NCBI RefSeq assembly: GCF_030268225.1
Contig: NZ_BSQG01000004.1
Location: 124,001 to 188,000, forward strand
DNA: 64,000 nt
Direction: 5' to 3'
Source of the DNA: Nocardiopsis ansamitocini
GTDB taxonomy: Bacteria; Actinomycetota; Actinomycetes; Streptosporangiales; Streptosporangiaceae
Shown: piece by piece, positions 48,205 to 56,498 of the stretch
How the letters are laid out: each line of letters opens with the position of its first letter
How positions within the stretch are numbered: position 1 is the stretch's first letter
Program-made: the position numbers and the translations under genes
Notes under the pieces: generated by a model
What the model was told of the DNA's origin: nothing
Database searches by the model: none
What the model saw: the letters and a program-made list of their open reading frames with translations, nothing else

Positions 48205-49317
48205 TTACGGCCGCAACCGCCACAGTGACGTCGTCTCGGCGGCCCGGGCCCGATGCAGTGCGTCGTCCGCGTCAAAGGCGCGCGGGTGCCGGGGTTTGGT
48301 GTCGATGCGGTCCACGACGCGGAGACCGGCCTGCTCGAATGCGGAAAGCAGTTCCCCGTGCGGCCGCAGCCCAAGGTGCTCGGCGAAGTCGGACAGGACC
48401 AGCCAGCCCTCGCCCCCGGGTTCGAGGTGGTCGGCGAGTCCGTCGAGGAAACCGCGCAGCATCCGGCTCCGCGGGTCGTAGACCCCTTTCTCGATGGGGG
48501 TGCTCGGCCTGGCGGGGACCCAGGGCGGATTGCACACGACGAGCGCGGCACGACCGGCGGGAAAGAGATCCGTGCACCGCGCCTCGATCCGGTCGTCAAG
48601 GCCCAGGGCGCCGATGTTCTCCCGGGCGCAGGCCACCGCACGCGGGTCGATGTCGGTGGCGATCACCCGGCCCGCGCCGCGTTCGGCGAGGACCGCGGCG
48701 AGCACTCCGGTTCCCGTCCCGATGTCGAACGCCGTGAACCCGGCTCCCGCCGGCAGCGGCGCTGTGGCCACCAGATCCACGTATTCACCTCTGACCGGGG
48801 AGAACACTCCGTAATGAGGGTGGATCGGCTTGCCGAGTGCGGGAATCTCCACTCCTTTGCGGCGCCACTCGTAGGCGCTGATCACGCCGAGCAGTTCCCG
48901 CAGGGAGACCACCACTGTTGCGTCGAGCGGGCCGTAGACCTGTGCGCACGCCTTTCGCGCGTCGGGGGCCCTGCGCAGCGGGACCCGGTGGTCGGGGTCC
49001 AGTTCCACGAGCACCATGCCGAGGGTGCGGGCTCGCTGGCCGCGGGAGTGGCGGTGCAGGTGGAAGGTCTCCGCAGGGGTCGCGCCCTGCCGGGGCGGTT
49101 TGCGGTCGTGGCGCCGGGTCATCACCTGAAGCAGTTGGCGTGCCCCGGGGAAGGTGCCGCGCCACAACAATGCGGTGCCTTCGCACACCAGACGGTAGGC
49201 GGTCTCGGCGCGCATGCGGTCGTCGGCGATGACGACCTTTCTGGGTGCGGGCTGGCTCTCGGAGCGCCATTCGGCGTCGTGCTGCTCGTCGGCTTCGCTC
49301 CAGTGGACTCGCGGCAT
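48205..49317 (-). CDS. Class I SAM-dependent methyltransferase (NPPW type)
   Basis: 370 residues. FDIGTGTGVLA (197-207) is the SAM-binding motif I, TDIDPRAV (221-228) motif II, and NPPW (263-266) the motif of N5-glutamine or N6-adenine methyltransferases. The first 130 residues form an Arg-rich domain typical of actinobacterial relatives. It may modify a protein glutamine or rRNA; PrmA/PrmC-like activity is inferred only. Monocistronic, followed by the terminator at 48168. Confidence 0.87.
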   Translation of the reverse strand: MPRVHWSEADEQHDAEWRSESQPAPRKVVIADDRMRAETAYRLVCEGTALLWRGTFPGARQLLQVMTRRHDRKPPRQGATPAETFHLHRHSRGQRARTLGMVLVELDPDHRVPLRRAPDARKACAQVYGPLDATVVVSLRELLGVISAYEWRRKGVEIPALGKPIHPHYGVFSPVRGEYVDLVATAPLPAGAGFTAFDIGTGTGVLAAVLAERGAGRVIATDIDPRAVACARENIGALGLDDRIEARCTDLFPAGRAALVVCNPPWVPARPSTPIEKGVYDPRSRMLRGFLDGLADHLEPGGEGWLVLSDFAEHLGLRPHGELLSAFEQAGLRVVDRIDTKPRHPRAFDADDALHRARAAETTSLWRLRP

Positions 49318-49557
49318 GGGGGCTCCTAGGGGATCGAACGTGGTTGAGACACGAAGATCACGCCTACGCCGAGAGCGTGTGCCGGCGCTGGAAGGTGGTG
49401 GACCTCAGATGATGGCCGGCCCCCGTGACGGCGTGTGAGCCGGACGGCCGCCGAGGGCCATCGTCCGCCTTCGTCCGGGATTCATCCCGCCCGGACACGA
49501 CAGCGCCTCCGGGGCATCCACTGGATGATAGACCACCCGAGGATGACCGGGGACGGG

Positions 49558-50190
49558 CTAATCGGCCGCGGCATCGGCGAGCGCGCGAAACACCAGTGCG
49601 GTGGAGACCGCGCCCGGGTCCTCGTGGCCTTGGCTGCGTTCACCCAGGTAGGAGGCACGACCCTTGCGCGCGGTGAGGGGGATGGTGGACCGGGCTCCCT
49701 TTTCTGCCGCGTCTGCTGCCGCGGCGCTGGCGGCGGGAAGCCCGCTACCGGCTCGCAGCGCCGCGGCGAACGCCTCGACCGCCGGCGTGAACGCGTCCAC
49801 CATGGTCTTGTCCCCGGGCACGGCACCGCCGAGTTTGCGCACCGCCTCCAGTCCTGCGGTGAGCGCCTGGAGCAGCTCGCCCGGCATCGGCTCGACCCCG
49901 TCGAGCGTTTTACCGGCCGCACGCAGCGCCGACCCGTAGAGGGGACCGGACGCACCGCCCACCGTGGAGATGAGCGTGCGTCCCGCAAGCGTCAGCGCCT
50001 CACCCGGAGCGCTCGGAGACGATCGGGTGAGCGCCGCGGTGACGGCCACGAAGCCACGGTGCAGGTTGCTGCCGTGGTCGCCGTCGCCGATGGCGGAGTC
50101 GAGCCGGGTCAGCTCGTCGGCGTGCTCGCGCACACGCTCGTCCACTGTCCTGAGCCAGGACAGGACGAGGTCGGTGGTCACGGTGTCCAT
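49558..50190 (-). CDS. dhaL: Dihydroxyacetone kinase ADP-binding subunit
   Basis: 210 residues from the ATG at 50190, with GAGGAG 8 bases upstream. LDSAIGDGDHGSNLHRGF (30-47) contains the Asp residues that bind Mg-ADP, and GGASGPLYGS, GDKTMVDAF and RKGRASYLGERSQGHEDPGA are DhaL signatures. The ADP is a permanent cofactor rephosphorylated by DhaM. It lies 27 bases downstream of dhaK in one transcript. Confidence 0.95.
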   Translation of the reverse strand: MDTVTTDLVLSWLRTVDERVREHADELTRLDSAIGDGDHGSNLHRGFVAVTAALTRSSPSAPGEALTLAGRTLISTVGGASGPLYGSALRAAGKTLDGVEPMPGELLQALTAGLEAVRKLGGAVPGDKTMVDAFTPAVEAFAAALRAGSGLPAASAAAADAAEKGARSTIPLTARKGRASYLGERSQGHEDPGAVSTALVFRALADAAAD

Positions 50191-50217
50191 CGCGTCTTCT
50201 CCTCGCATGTGGATCCT

Positions 50218-51219
50218 TCACCCTCCCCAGGTCAGGCCGGGCGTGTGCACGGGAGCGTCCCAGAGTTCGATCAGCCGTTCGTCGGCACGGCAGATGGTGA
50301 GGGACGCGCCTGCCATGTCCAGACTGGTCACGTAGTTGCCCACCAGGCTGCGGGTGATGACGACTCCGCGCTCTTCCAGCAGTGCCGCGATCTCGCCGAA
50401 GAGCAGGTAGAGCTCCAGCAGGGGAGTGGCTCCCATCCCGTTGAGCAGGACGATCGTGGGGTCGGCCGAGGACAGGGGCAGGTCTTTTAGGACGCTGTCC
50501 ACGAATCGGGCGGCCAGGTCGCGGGCCGGCCTGATCGTCTCGCGGCTGCGCCCGGGCTCGCCGTGGATCCCGACACCGACCTCGATCTCGTCGTCGGCGA
50601 GGTCGAATCCGGGCCGGCCCGCCGCGGGGGTGGTGCCGGCTTCCAGCGCGATCGCGAAGGAGCGGGAGCGCTCGTTGACGAGCCGGGCGACATCGGCGAC
50701 CGCCGCCAGGTCGGCTCCCTGCTCGGCCAGGGCACCGGCGATCTTCTCCACGAACAGCGTCGCGCCCGTGCCGCGACGCCCCGCGGTGAAGGTGGAGTCG
50801 CGCACCGCGACGTCATCGTCCACCAGGACGGTGGCGATCTCGATCCCGTCCTCGGCGGCCAGTTCCGCCGCCATCTCGAAGTTCATGACGTCGCCGGTGT
50901 AGTTCTTGACCACGAAAAGCACCCCGGCTCCACCGGAAACGGTGGCCACGGCGGCGAGCATCTGGTCGGGCACCGGGGAGGTGAAGACCTCACCGGGACA
51001 CGCCGCGTCCAGCATCCCCGGCCCCACGAACCCCCCGTGGAGGGGCTCATGGCCGGAGCCGCCTCCCGAAACCAGGGCGACCTTGCCGGCCCGGGGACGC
51101 TCGGCACGGGTGATCACCCCCCGTTCCACGTCCACGCAGAGCCGGTCCGGGTGGGCCGCGGCGAATCCGAAGAGTGCGTCGCGCACCACGGTGTCGGGGC
51201 TGTTGATGAACTTCTTCAT
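50218..51219 (-). CDS. dhaK: Dihydroxyacetone kinase substrate-binding subunit
   Basis: 333 residues. GGGSGHEPLHGGFVG (52-66), KNYTGDVMNFEMA (105-117) and His219 in GVGIHGEPG, which binds dihydroxyacetone covalently as a hemiaminal. The length and lack of a fused kinase domain identify the PTS-dependent DhaK. GGAGGATC precedes the ATG. First gene of dhaKL, divergent from dhaM with a 130-base gap. Confidence 0.96.
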   Translation of the reverse strand: MKKFINSPDTVVRDALFGFAAAHPDRLCVDVERGVITRAERPRAGKVALVSGGGSGHEPLHGGFVGPGMLDAACPGEVFTSPVPDQMLAAVATVSGGAGVLFVVKNYTGDVMNFEMAAELAAEDGIEIATVLVDDDVAVRDSTFTAGRRGTGATLFVEKIAGALAEQGADLAAVADVARLVNERSRSFAIALEAGTTPAAGRPGFDLADDEIEVGVGIHGEPGRSRETIRPARDLAARFVDSVLKDLPLSSADPTIVLLNGMGATPLLELYLLFGEIAALLEERGVVITRSLVGNYVTSLDMAGASLTICRADERLIELWDAPVHTPGLTWGG

Positions 51220-51349
51220 TGATCCTCCTGGCGGAAGTCGCCTGGTGAGCGCGGTGGACGCTGGCGCGGCGACGGCTTTGACCTACCCGGCCGACCACCG
51301 CGGAACGCCTCCGCGAAGAAAGGAAAGTCCGCGAGTAGGGTCAGCTGAC

Positions 51350-51742
51350 ATGACAGCCACAGTCGGAGTCGTCCTGGTCTCGCACAGCGCCGAACTCGCC
51401 CGGGGGCTCGCCGCCCTCCTGGGCGCCTTGGGGACGGGGGCGGTCACCGTCGAGGTCGCGGGAGGCACCGACGACGGCGGGCTCGGTTCTTCCTATGCGC
51501 TGATCGAGCAGGCCGTGGAGCGGGCGAATGGCGGCGCCGGCGTGGTCGTGCTCGCCGACCTGGGAAGTTCCGTCCTGACCGCTCGCATGGTCCTGGAGGA
51601 TTGCGCGGACCACTCGGTCGTCCTGGTGGACGCTCCGTTCGTCGAGGGTGCGGTGTCGGCCAAAGCCACCGCGGAAGCCGGGGCGGACCTGGCGACGGTG
51701 GTCGCCGCGGCGGAGGAGGCCCGTGGATTTCACAAGCTCTGA
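51350..51742 (+). CDS. dhaM: PTS-dependent dihydroxyacetone kinase phosphotransferase subunit
   Basis: 130 residues, a single EIIA-mannose-like domain. VGVVLVSHSAELARGL puts the phosphorylatable His at 12; VVVLADLGSSVLTARMVLE and the VDAPFVEGAVSAK segment complete the family pattern. HPr- and EI-like domains found fused in E. coli DhaM are absent. It passes phosphate from HPr to DhaL-ADP. Transcribed away from dhaKL, which is unusual because most loci carry dhaKLM in one direction. Confidence 0.95.
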   Translation: MTATVGVVLVSHSAELARGLAALLGALGTGAVTVEVAGGTDDGGLGSSYALIEQAVERANGGAGVVVLADLGSSVLTARMVLEDCADHSVVLVDAPFVEGAVSAKATAEAGADLATVVAAAEEARGFHKL

Positions 51743-51836
51743 ATCCGCCATCGACAGTTCCGATGCCGTCGAGGCCGTCGCCGTCCGGGGCGCAGTAGGA
51801 CAATAGTCCGTTGAGCCGTCCACACCGGTGCGGATA

Positions 51837-51858
51837 CCGGCCGGGATTTTCCGGCCGG
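51837..51858 (+). terminator. Hairpin downstream of dhaM
   Basis: CCGGCCGG (51837-51844) and CCGGCCGG (51851-51858) around GATTTT, 94 bases after the dhaM stop. No gene is seen in the rest of 51743-52133. Confidence 0.45.
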
Positions 51859-52133
51859 AGAAGTCCGCGCGCGCGATCACCACGCCCCTGCCCGCCTGGG
51901 TGCGCCGAGTCGAAGCTTCGCCGTGGCGCGTGGGGCTGGGCTGTCCCTTGTCCGTGGATCCCCCGGTTCCGGTGCACGGGGGCGGAGCGAACCCCTCGGC
52001 CCTCTCCTGCGCGGTCGGCCCTGATGTTGCCGCGCCCTTGCCGGGCCCGCCGCCGACCGGTGGGCAGTCCACGCACCCTCAGTGCGGATATGTGTTTTGA
52101 AGCCTTCCGAGCGCGCGTTCGCTGCCGCCCGCC

Positions 52134-52598
52134 TCAGGCGGAACGCTGGGGCTCCGCTCGCTCCGGTTCCCGGACCTCGTTCAGCGCCGAGCTGGGAACA
52201 CCGAAGAGCCGGTCGAACGCCCAGTTGTAGGCGAAGGTGAAGAACGGGATGTAGACGATGAACACCAGGTCCAGCACAAACGCCTGCGTCAGCGTGATCT
52301 CCAGCCACCACGCGATGAGCGGGACCAGGAAGCACACCAGGGTCATCTGGAAGCCCACGGCGTGCAGGACGCGCCGGCGCACGGTGCGCGTGCGGTCGCG
52401 CTGGTGCCGCTCCCATGCCTCGAACAGGTAGTTGAAGGCCAGGTTCCACACCGTGGCCACACCCGTGAGCATGAGCGCCAACGGCCCAGTGGTGGCCGGT
52501 GACTCGCCCGTCAGCAGTGTCATCACCACGGTGCCCACCGCGAGTCCCAGGATCTCGTAGCCGCCTACGTAGACCAGCTTGCGCTTTACACCTTGCAC
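52134..52598 (-). CDS. PACE-family efflux transporter
   Basis: 154 residues from a GTG at 52598 with GGGAG 8 bases upstream (an earlier GTG at 52607 is possible). Four hydrophobic helices in two BTP repeats: KRKLVYVGGYEILGLAVGTVV, NLAFNYLFEAWER, and then RRRVLHAVGFQMTLVCFLVPLIAWWL, FTFAYNWAFDRLFG. The duplicated N-Y-x-F/W-x-x-A/W pattern is that of AceI-like PACE pumps, which export chlorhexidine and other cations using protons. Divergent from a LysR gene, the usual PACE arrangement. Confidence 0.93.
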   Translation of the reverse strand: MQGVKRKLVYVGGYEILGLAVGTVVMTLLTGESPATTGPLALMLTGVATVWNLAFNYLFEAWERHQRDRTRTVRRRVLHAVGFQMTLVCFLVPLIAWWLEITLTQAFVLDLVFIVYIPFFTFAYNWAFDRLFGVPSSALNEVREPERAEPQRSA

Positions 52599-52652
52599 AG
52601 CGCACACTCCCGTTCCGTTGGTCAAGGAAGGCAGACGCTATATTCAGGTGTG

Positions 52653-52669
52653 TTGACTAGAAAAGTCAG
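52653..52669. promoter_or_regulatory. LysR-site candidate
   Basis: TTGACTAGAAAAGTCAG is palindromic (TGACT-N5-AGTCA) and lies between the divergent PACE and LysR genes, 27 bases before the LysR ATG. A further TTGACA follows at 52685-52690. Confidence 0.6.
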
Positions 52670-52695
52670 TTCCTTTCAGAAAAGTTGACAGGTGC

Positions 52696-53583
52696 ATGTC
52701 CCTCTCCAGTGATGGCATCGAGTTGTTCCTGGCCGTGGTCGACCACGGCTCCTTCTCCGGCGCGGCCCGCGCGCTGCGCCGGGTGCCGTCCGCGGTGAGC
52801 ATGGGTATCGCCAACATCGAGGCCGAACTCGGCTACCCCCTGTTCGACCGGTCGCGCCGCGAGGCGGTGCCCACCCCGCAGGCGCTGGCCCTGGTGCCCC
52901 ACGCACGCTCCGTCGTCAGCAGGCTGCGGCTGTTGCAGGTCCACGCCGTGGAGTTGTCGCAGGACTTGGAGAGCACGCTCACCGTCGCCGTGGCCTCCGG
53001 CGTTCCGGACCAGGACCTGCTGGAGGCTCTGGCCCGGGTCGGCTGCCGCTACCCCCTGCTGCGGGTGAACCTGCTCCGAATGCCCCAAGACCAGGTCCGG
53101 GAAATGCTGCACCAGGAACGGGCCGATCTGGTGCTGCTGGCCGTATCCCCGGACGTGGACCGTGAGGAGGCCTTCACCAACGTGACCGACGTGCTTTTCG
53201 TAGCGGTGGCTTCGGCCACCGCGGACACACACGGTCTCCCCGCCGACCTGCGGCGTTTGGAAGACCTCGGCGCCAGCCGCCAGATCGTGGTCGCCGGCCC
53301 CGACGACGCGGTCGCCGAGCGTCGACTCCTGGTCTCCGACGCCCGATGGCACGTGGACTCGGTGGAGGCCGCGTTGGGGCTCGTGGAGCGCGGAGCGGGG
53401 TGGGCCAACTTGCCCTTGGGAGCGGTTCAGGTCGCGGTCTCGGCCGGAAGGGTGAGGGTGTTGGAGTTCGACAACCTCAGGAACGGGGTGGCGATGCCGG
53501 TGTACCTGGTGTGGCTGCGCAGAAAGCCGGTGCGCCGGGCCGCAGGGGAGGTCATCGGGCTGATGTGTCGCGACCACCGCTGA
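52696..53583 (+). CDS. LysR-type regulator
   Basis: 295 residues. HTH about 4-62 (DGIELFLAVVDHGSFSGAARAL, then VPSAVSMGIANIEAELGYPLFDRSRR) and a periplasmic-binding-like effector domain (TLTVAVASGVPDQDLLEAL, QIVVAGPDDA, GLGLVERGAGWANLP-type segment). The divergent PACE pump gene is its probable target; in other bacteria this regulator activates aceI on biocide exposure. Confidence 0.93.
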   Translation: MSLSSDGIELFLAVVDHGSFSGAARALRRVPSAVSMGIANIEAELGYPLFDRSRREAVPTPQALALVPHARSVVSRLRLLQVHAVELSQDLESTLTVAVASGVPDQDLLEALARVGCRYPLLRVNLLRMPQDQVREMLHQERADLVLLAVSPDVDREEAFTNVTDVLFVAVASATADTHGLPADLRRLEDLGASRQIVVAGPDDAVAERRLLVSDARWHVDSVEAALGLVERGAGWANLPLGAVQVAVSAGRVRVLEFDNLRNGVAMPVYLVWLRRKPVRRAAGEVIGLMCRDHR

Positions 53584-53671
53584 CCGGACGCCGAAACGTC
53601 CCGGGGGCAGGTGCCGGGTCGGGCATCGCGTTGTCCTCGGTCCAGGTCTGGCGCCTGGTCACGGCCGGGTA

Positions 53672-53716
53672 GTCCTAGCTCGGACACCGGGGAGCAAGTA
53701 ACCCACCGGTAGGTTC
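53672..53716. repeat. 45-bp inverted repeat, left copy
   Basis: This 45-base segment is the reverse complement of 57515-57559 with two mismatches (positions near 53677 and 53704). The two copies enclose about 3.8 kb with the hydrolase, DinB, methyltransferase and XRE-cupin genes. Confidence 0.85.
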
Positions 53717-53723
53717 CGGAGGC

Positions 53724-53921
53724 TCACCCTTTGCGGCGGGCGGCCGGGGCTCGGCGGACGGGTCCGGTCGGCGCCGGTTCGCCGGTGAGCATCCATCCCC
53801 ACGTCGTCAGCGAGATCCGGTAGATCCGCGTGGAGGACTTCGCGATGCCTGCGCCGGTGCGGTAGCGCTCGACCGCCGCGGTGCACGACGCGGGCGGGGC
53901 GGTCACCGGTTCGATCCTCAT
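53724..53921 (-). CDS. Small hypothetical protein beside repeat
   Basis: 65 residues (starts MRIEPVTAPPASCTAAVERY). Contains a conserved-looking YRISLTTWGWMLTGEPAP segment and a basic tail. No ribosome-binding site of note and no family recognised; it could be a fragment of a mobile-element gene since it ends 7 bases from the 45-bp repeat. The rest of 53584-54161 has no gene. Confidence 0.3.
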   Translation of the reverse strand: MRIEPVTAPPASCTAAVERYRTGAGIAKSSTRIYRISLTTWGWMLTGEPAPTGPVRRAPAARRKG

Positions 53922-54161
53922 GCCCGCCCCGCCCTTCCGGCACCGCCGCAGTAAATGCGCACACCTCGCCCCGGCGGCCGGCTTGACCCGCCGCAGGTCG
54001 CGGTGATCACCGTAGGGCTCCGCAGCAGTAAATCCGGCATTTACCGCCGCAGTTACGTCCGGTCCGCCGGTCTCGCGGGCTTCTGCTCGAAACCGGTTCT
54101 ACTGTGCGGTTCGGCGGGAGGGGATGTCAGTGCCCGTTGCGATGCCGTCTTGGTGGCGTGG

Positions 54162-55205
54162 TCATCCGTCGAGGAAACGCAATAGCTCGGCGGTGACGAA
54201 CTGAGGGTTCTCCTGGACGAGCCAGTGCCCGGCGTTCGGCACGTCCACCGCCTGCACGATGTTGGTCATGCGCGGGCCGGCTGTGCTCTGGATCGCTTCG
54301 AGTTGCCCTTGGGCGGCCATGAGCAGGGTCGGCGCATCTACCGGTGCTGCTGCCACAGTGTCGCGGACGTCTTCGTCGAGGGCCCGGTAGAGGTCGAAGC
54401 CGCCCGACAGGGCCTTGGGCCGACTGTAAGTTCGTGCGTACTCGTCGATCTCGGCGTCGGTGAACGGGGACTGGTCGGAGGTGCCGCCGAACGCCGTGCC
54501 ACCGAAGGAGACCTGAGGATAGAACAGTGCCAGGTACTCGCGGACATCATCATCCACGACCGCCTCGGGGACTCGTTGCTGGGAGTGAAAGGCGATGTGC
54601 CAGCTCAGCGAGCGGTAGGTGCTTGCATCGATCGCGGGCCCGGGCAGCGGCAGGTCGAGGTAGCCCAGGCGTGCGGTGTCGTCGGGGAATTGGCTGGCGT
54701 ACTGGAATGCCACTGCGGCGCCGAGATCGTGCCCGATGACACGGGCGTCACGCACCCCGAGCTGATCGGAGACCAGCTTGTGCACGTACCGTGCCAGCGT
54801 GGCTTTGTCGTAGCCGGTCGGTGAGCCGGTGCTGTCGCCCAGTCCGGGAAGGTCGATGGCGTAGACGGTGTGGTGCTCGGCGAGTTCCGGCATGATCGGC
54901 CACCAGCCGTACCAGGTCTGTGGCCAGCCGTGTATCAGCACGACCGGTGTGCCGCTGCCGCCGGTCACGTAGTGCATACGGACGCCGTCGACGTCGGCGA
55001 ACTCGTGTCGGAAGGTGTCTTTGAACCGGGGATCGTCCTGGGTGGCGGCGGAGTGGGCGGGAACATCGCCGCCGGCTGTCGGCGTGGAGGCGGGAGTGGA
55101 ACAGGCTGTGGTGGCGATAGTGAGCAGGAGAGCGAGCATCACGGTTGCCGCCGTGTGCGCGGAACGGGGGGAGCGGCGTGGCAATGGCCGTGGTTCTGTG
55201 ATCAT
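54162..55205 (-). CDS. Lipoprotein epoxide hydrolase-like alpha/beta hydrolase
   Basis: 347 residues. Signal sequence with lipobox ending at Cys35 (ATTAC), so extracellular and membrane-anchored. HGWPQTWYGW (92-101) and nucleophile Asp160 in IGHDLGAAVAF identify the Asp-nucleophile group (epoxide hydrolases, haloalkane/haloacetate dehalogenases); GHWLVQE holds the His base. Lipoprotein anchoring is uncommon for this family. Last gene of the methyltransferase-DinB-hydrolase operon, 25 bases after the DinB stop. Confidence 0.9.
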   Translation of the reverse strand: MITEPRPLPRRSPRSAHTAATVMLALLLTIATTACSTPASTPTAGGDVPAHSAATQDDPRFKDTFRHEFADVDGVRMHYVTGGSGTPVVLIHGWPQTWYGWWPIMPELAEHHTVYAIDLPGLGDSTGSPTGYDKATLARYVHKLVSDQLGVRDARVIGHDLGAAVAFQYASQFPDDTARLGYLDLPLPGPAIDASTYRSLSWHIAFHSQQRVPEAVVDDDVREYLALFYPQVSFGGTAFGGTSDQSPFTDAEIDEYARTYSRPKALSGGFDLYRALDEDVRDTVAAAPVDAPTLLMAAQGQLEAIQSTAGPRMTNIVQAVDVPNAGHWLVQENPQFVTAELLRFLDG

Positions 55206-55230
55206 GTGTTTCAGTCCTGGAGAGGGTGGG

Positions 55231-55731
55231 TCAGCGGCCGGTCGTGCCGTCGATGAGTTCGCGGAGGATGTCGGCGTGGCCCGCGTGCCGGCCGGTCTCC
55301 TCGATCAGGTGGGTGAGTGCCCAGCGGATGCTGGGAGCGGGGCGGTCCGGCCGGGGGCGGGGGACGGGTGCGCCGAGATCCGCGCACCCGTCGAGAACGT
55401 CGTTCGCGCGCTCGACCGCGTCTCGGTAGCGGGCGACGACATCGGCCACGCTGTCCGCCGGCGCGGCGCGGAACGTCGCCTGCCAGTCGGTGACGTCGTC
55501 CCCGAGGAACATCGACCGCTCGACGTACGTCAGGTGGTTGAGCAGGCCGAGCAGGTTCGTGCCCGACGGCACCGCGGCTGTTCGCACCTGCGGCTCGGGG
55601 GCGCCGTCGACCTTCATGGCGATCGAGGTCCGGAGGTAGTCGAGAAAGCCGCGCAGGACCTCGGTCTCACTGCTTCCGGTCCGGGGCGGCGGGGTGTCGC
55701 CACGGCCGTTGCGGCGTGTGGTGCTGGGCAA
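55231..55731 (-). CDS. DinB/DUF664 family protein
   Basis: 166 residues from a TTG at 55731 (GAAAGG about 9 bases upstream); without it the protein would lose the first conserved helix (EVLRGFLDYLRTSIAMKVDG). Four-helix DinB fold: NLLGLLNHLTYVERSMFLGD and WALTHLIEETGRHAGHADILRELIDG, with three metal-binding His (in LLNHL, HLIEE/GRHAGH). Such proteins are probably thiol- or metal-dependent S-transferases. Middle gene of the operon. Confidence 0.88.
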   Translation of the reverse strand: MPSTTRRNGRGDTPPPRTGSSETEVLRGFLDYLRTSIAMKVDGAPEPQVRTAAVPSGTNLLGLLNHLTYVERSMFLGDDVTDWQATFRAAPADSVADVVARYRDAVERANDVLDGCADLGAPVPRPRPDRPAPSIRWALTHLIEETGRHAGHADILRELIDGTTGR

Positions 55732-55769
55732 CAGTGGTCGCCTTTCTTTATTGGGGGCCTGCCGCCGTG

Positions 55770-56411
55770 TCAGGCGGTGCGGCGGATGAGGAGGACGTGG
55801 TCGATGACCTCGGCGGTGTGCCCGCCTGGTCCGGTCGCGATCCGGCGGGGGGCGTCGGACCGCTCGACCGTCCATGTCTCCGGGGCCAGATCGATACCGG
55901 CGGCGACCTCCCGTGGGCTCGGGAACCGGGTGCCGGCGTCCTGATTCCACGACCACGGCGCGACCGAGCCGTGGTCGACCACCAGCAGCCGCCCGCCCGG
56001 GCGCAGTGCGTGCGCGGCCGAGCGCAGGACGGTTACCCGGTCCAGGTCGCCGGGGGTGTGCAGGTAGTGGGCGCAGATCAGGTCGAACCCGCCGGGCGGG
56101 AAGGACCCGTGCAGGTCGTGTTGCACGGTGGTGACGCGGTCGCCCAGGCCGTGTGAGCGGGCGAGGGCGGCGAGCCGCTCGACCGCCACGGCCGAGATGT
56201 CGGCGGCGGTGACCTGCCACCCCTGGCCGGCGAGCCACAGCGCGTCGCCGCCGTCGCCGCATCCGAGGTCCAACGCGTCACCGGGCGGCAGGCCCGTCAC
56301 CGTCTCGGTGAGGCGAGCGTTCGGCTGCGGGTCGCCGGCTGCCGGTCGGGCCGCGTAGATGCCGTCCCAGAAGGCGACCGCATCGGTGGTGCTCATATCG
56401 GTGGTGCTCAT
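55770..56411 (-). CDS. Class I SAM-dependent methyltransferase
   Basis: 213 residues from the ATG at 56411, AAGGAG 5 bases upstream; a second ATG lies five codons later. ALDLGCGDGGDALWLAGQGWQVTAADIS (46-73) is the SAM motif; HYLHTPGDLDRVTVLRSAAHALRPGGRLLVVDHG follows. Small-molecule O/N/S-methyltransferase of the thiopurine or TehB-like kind. First gene of an operon divergent from XRE-cupin 3, with the shared-type operator between. Methyltransferase plus XRE-cupin divergent pairs recur in actinomycetes. Confidence 0.9.
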   Translation of the reverse strand: MSTTDMSTTDAVAFWDGIYAARPAAGDPQPNARLTETVTGLPPGDALDLGCGDGGDALWLAGQGWQVTAADISAVAVERLAALARSHGLGDRVTTVQHDLHGSFPPGGFDLICAHYLHTPGDLDRVTVLRSAAHALRPGGRLLVVDHGSVAPWSWNQDAGTRFPSPREVAAGIDLAPETWTVERSDAPRRIATGPGGHTAEVIDHVLLIRRTA

Positions 56412-56473
56412 CAAGACTCCTTGTGTCAGCAGGAGCTCAGTCTTGCCGGGCGCACCACAAACTGGCACACAAT

Positions 56474-56490
56474 CTTGCGGTAATGGCAAG
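56474..56490. promoter_or_regulatory. Operator shared with paralogous XRE-cupin
   Basis: CTTGCGGTAATGGCAAG, an inverted repeat CTTGC-N7-GCAAG, ends 8 bases before the ATG at 56499. It matches the site before the regulator at 34791 (common pattern YTTGCSGTAAYRGCAAR). It also lies 63 bases upstream of the divergent methyltransferase. Confidence 0.75.
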
Positions 56491-56498
56491 ATGCCCCT

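Noticed and set aside
53940-54060. GTAAAT-N5-ATTTAC and CGGTGATCACCG palindromes as metal-regulator boxes
   Set aside because: They do not match Zur, DtxR or IdeR box patterns well and have no adjacent metal-transport gene; noted only as part of the repeat-rich boundary.
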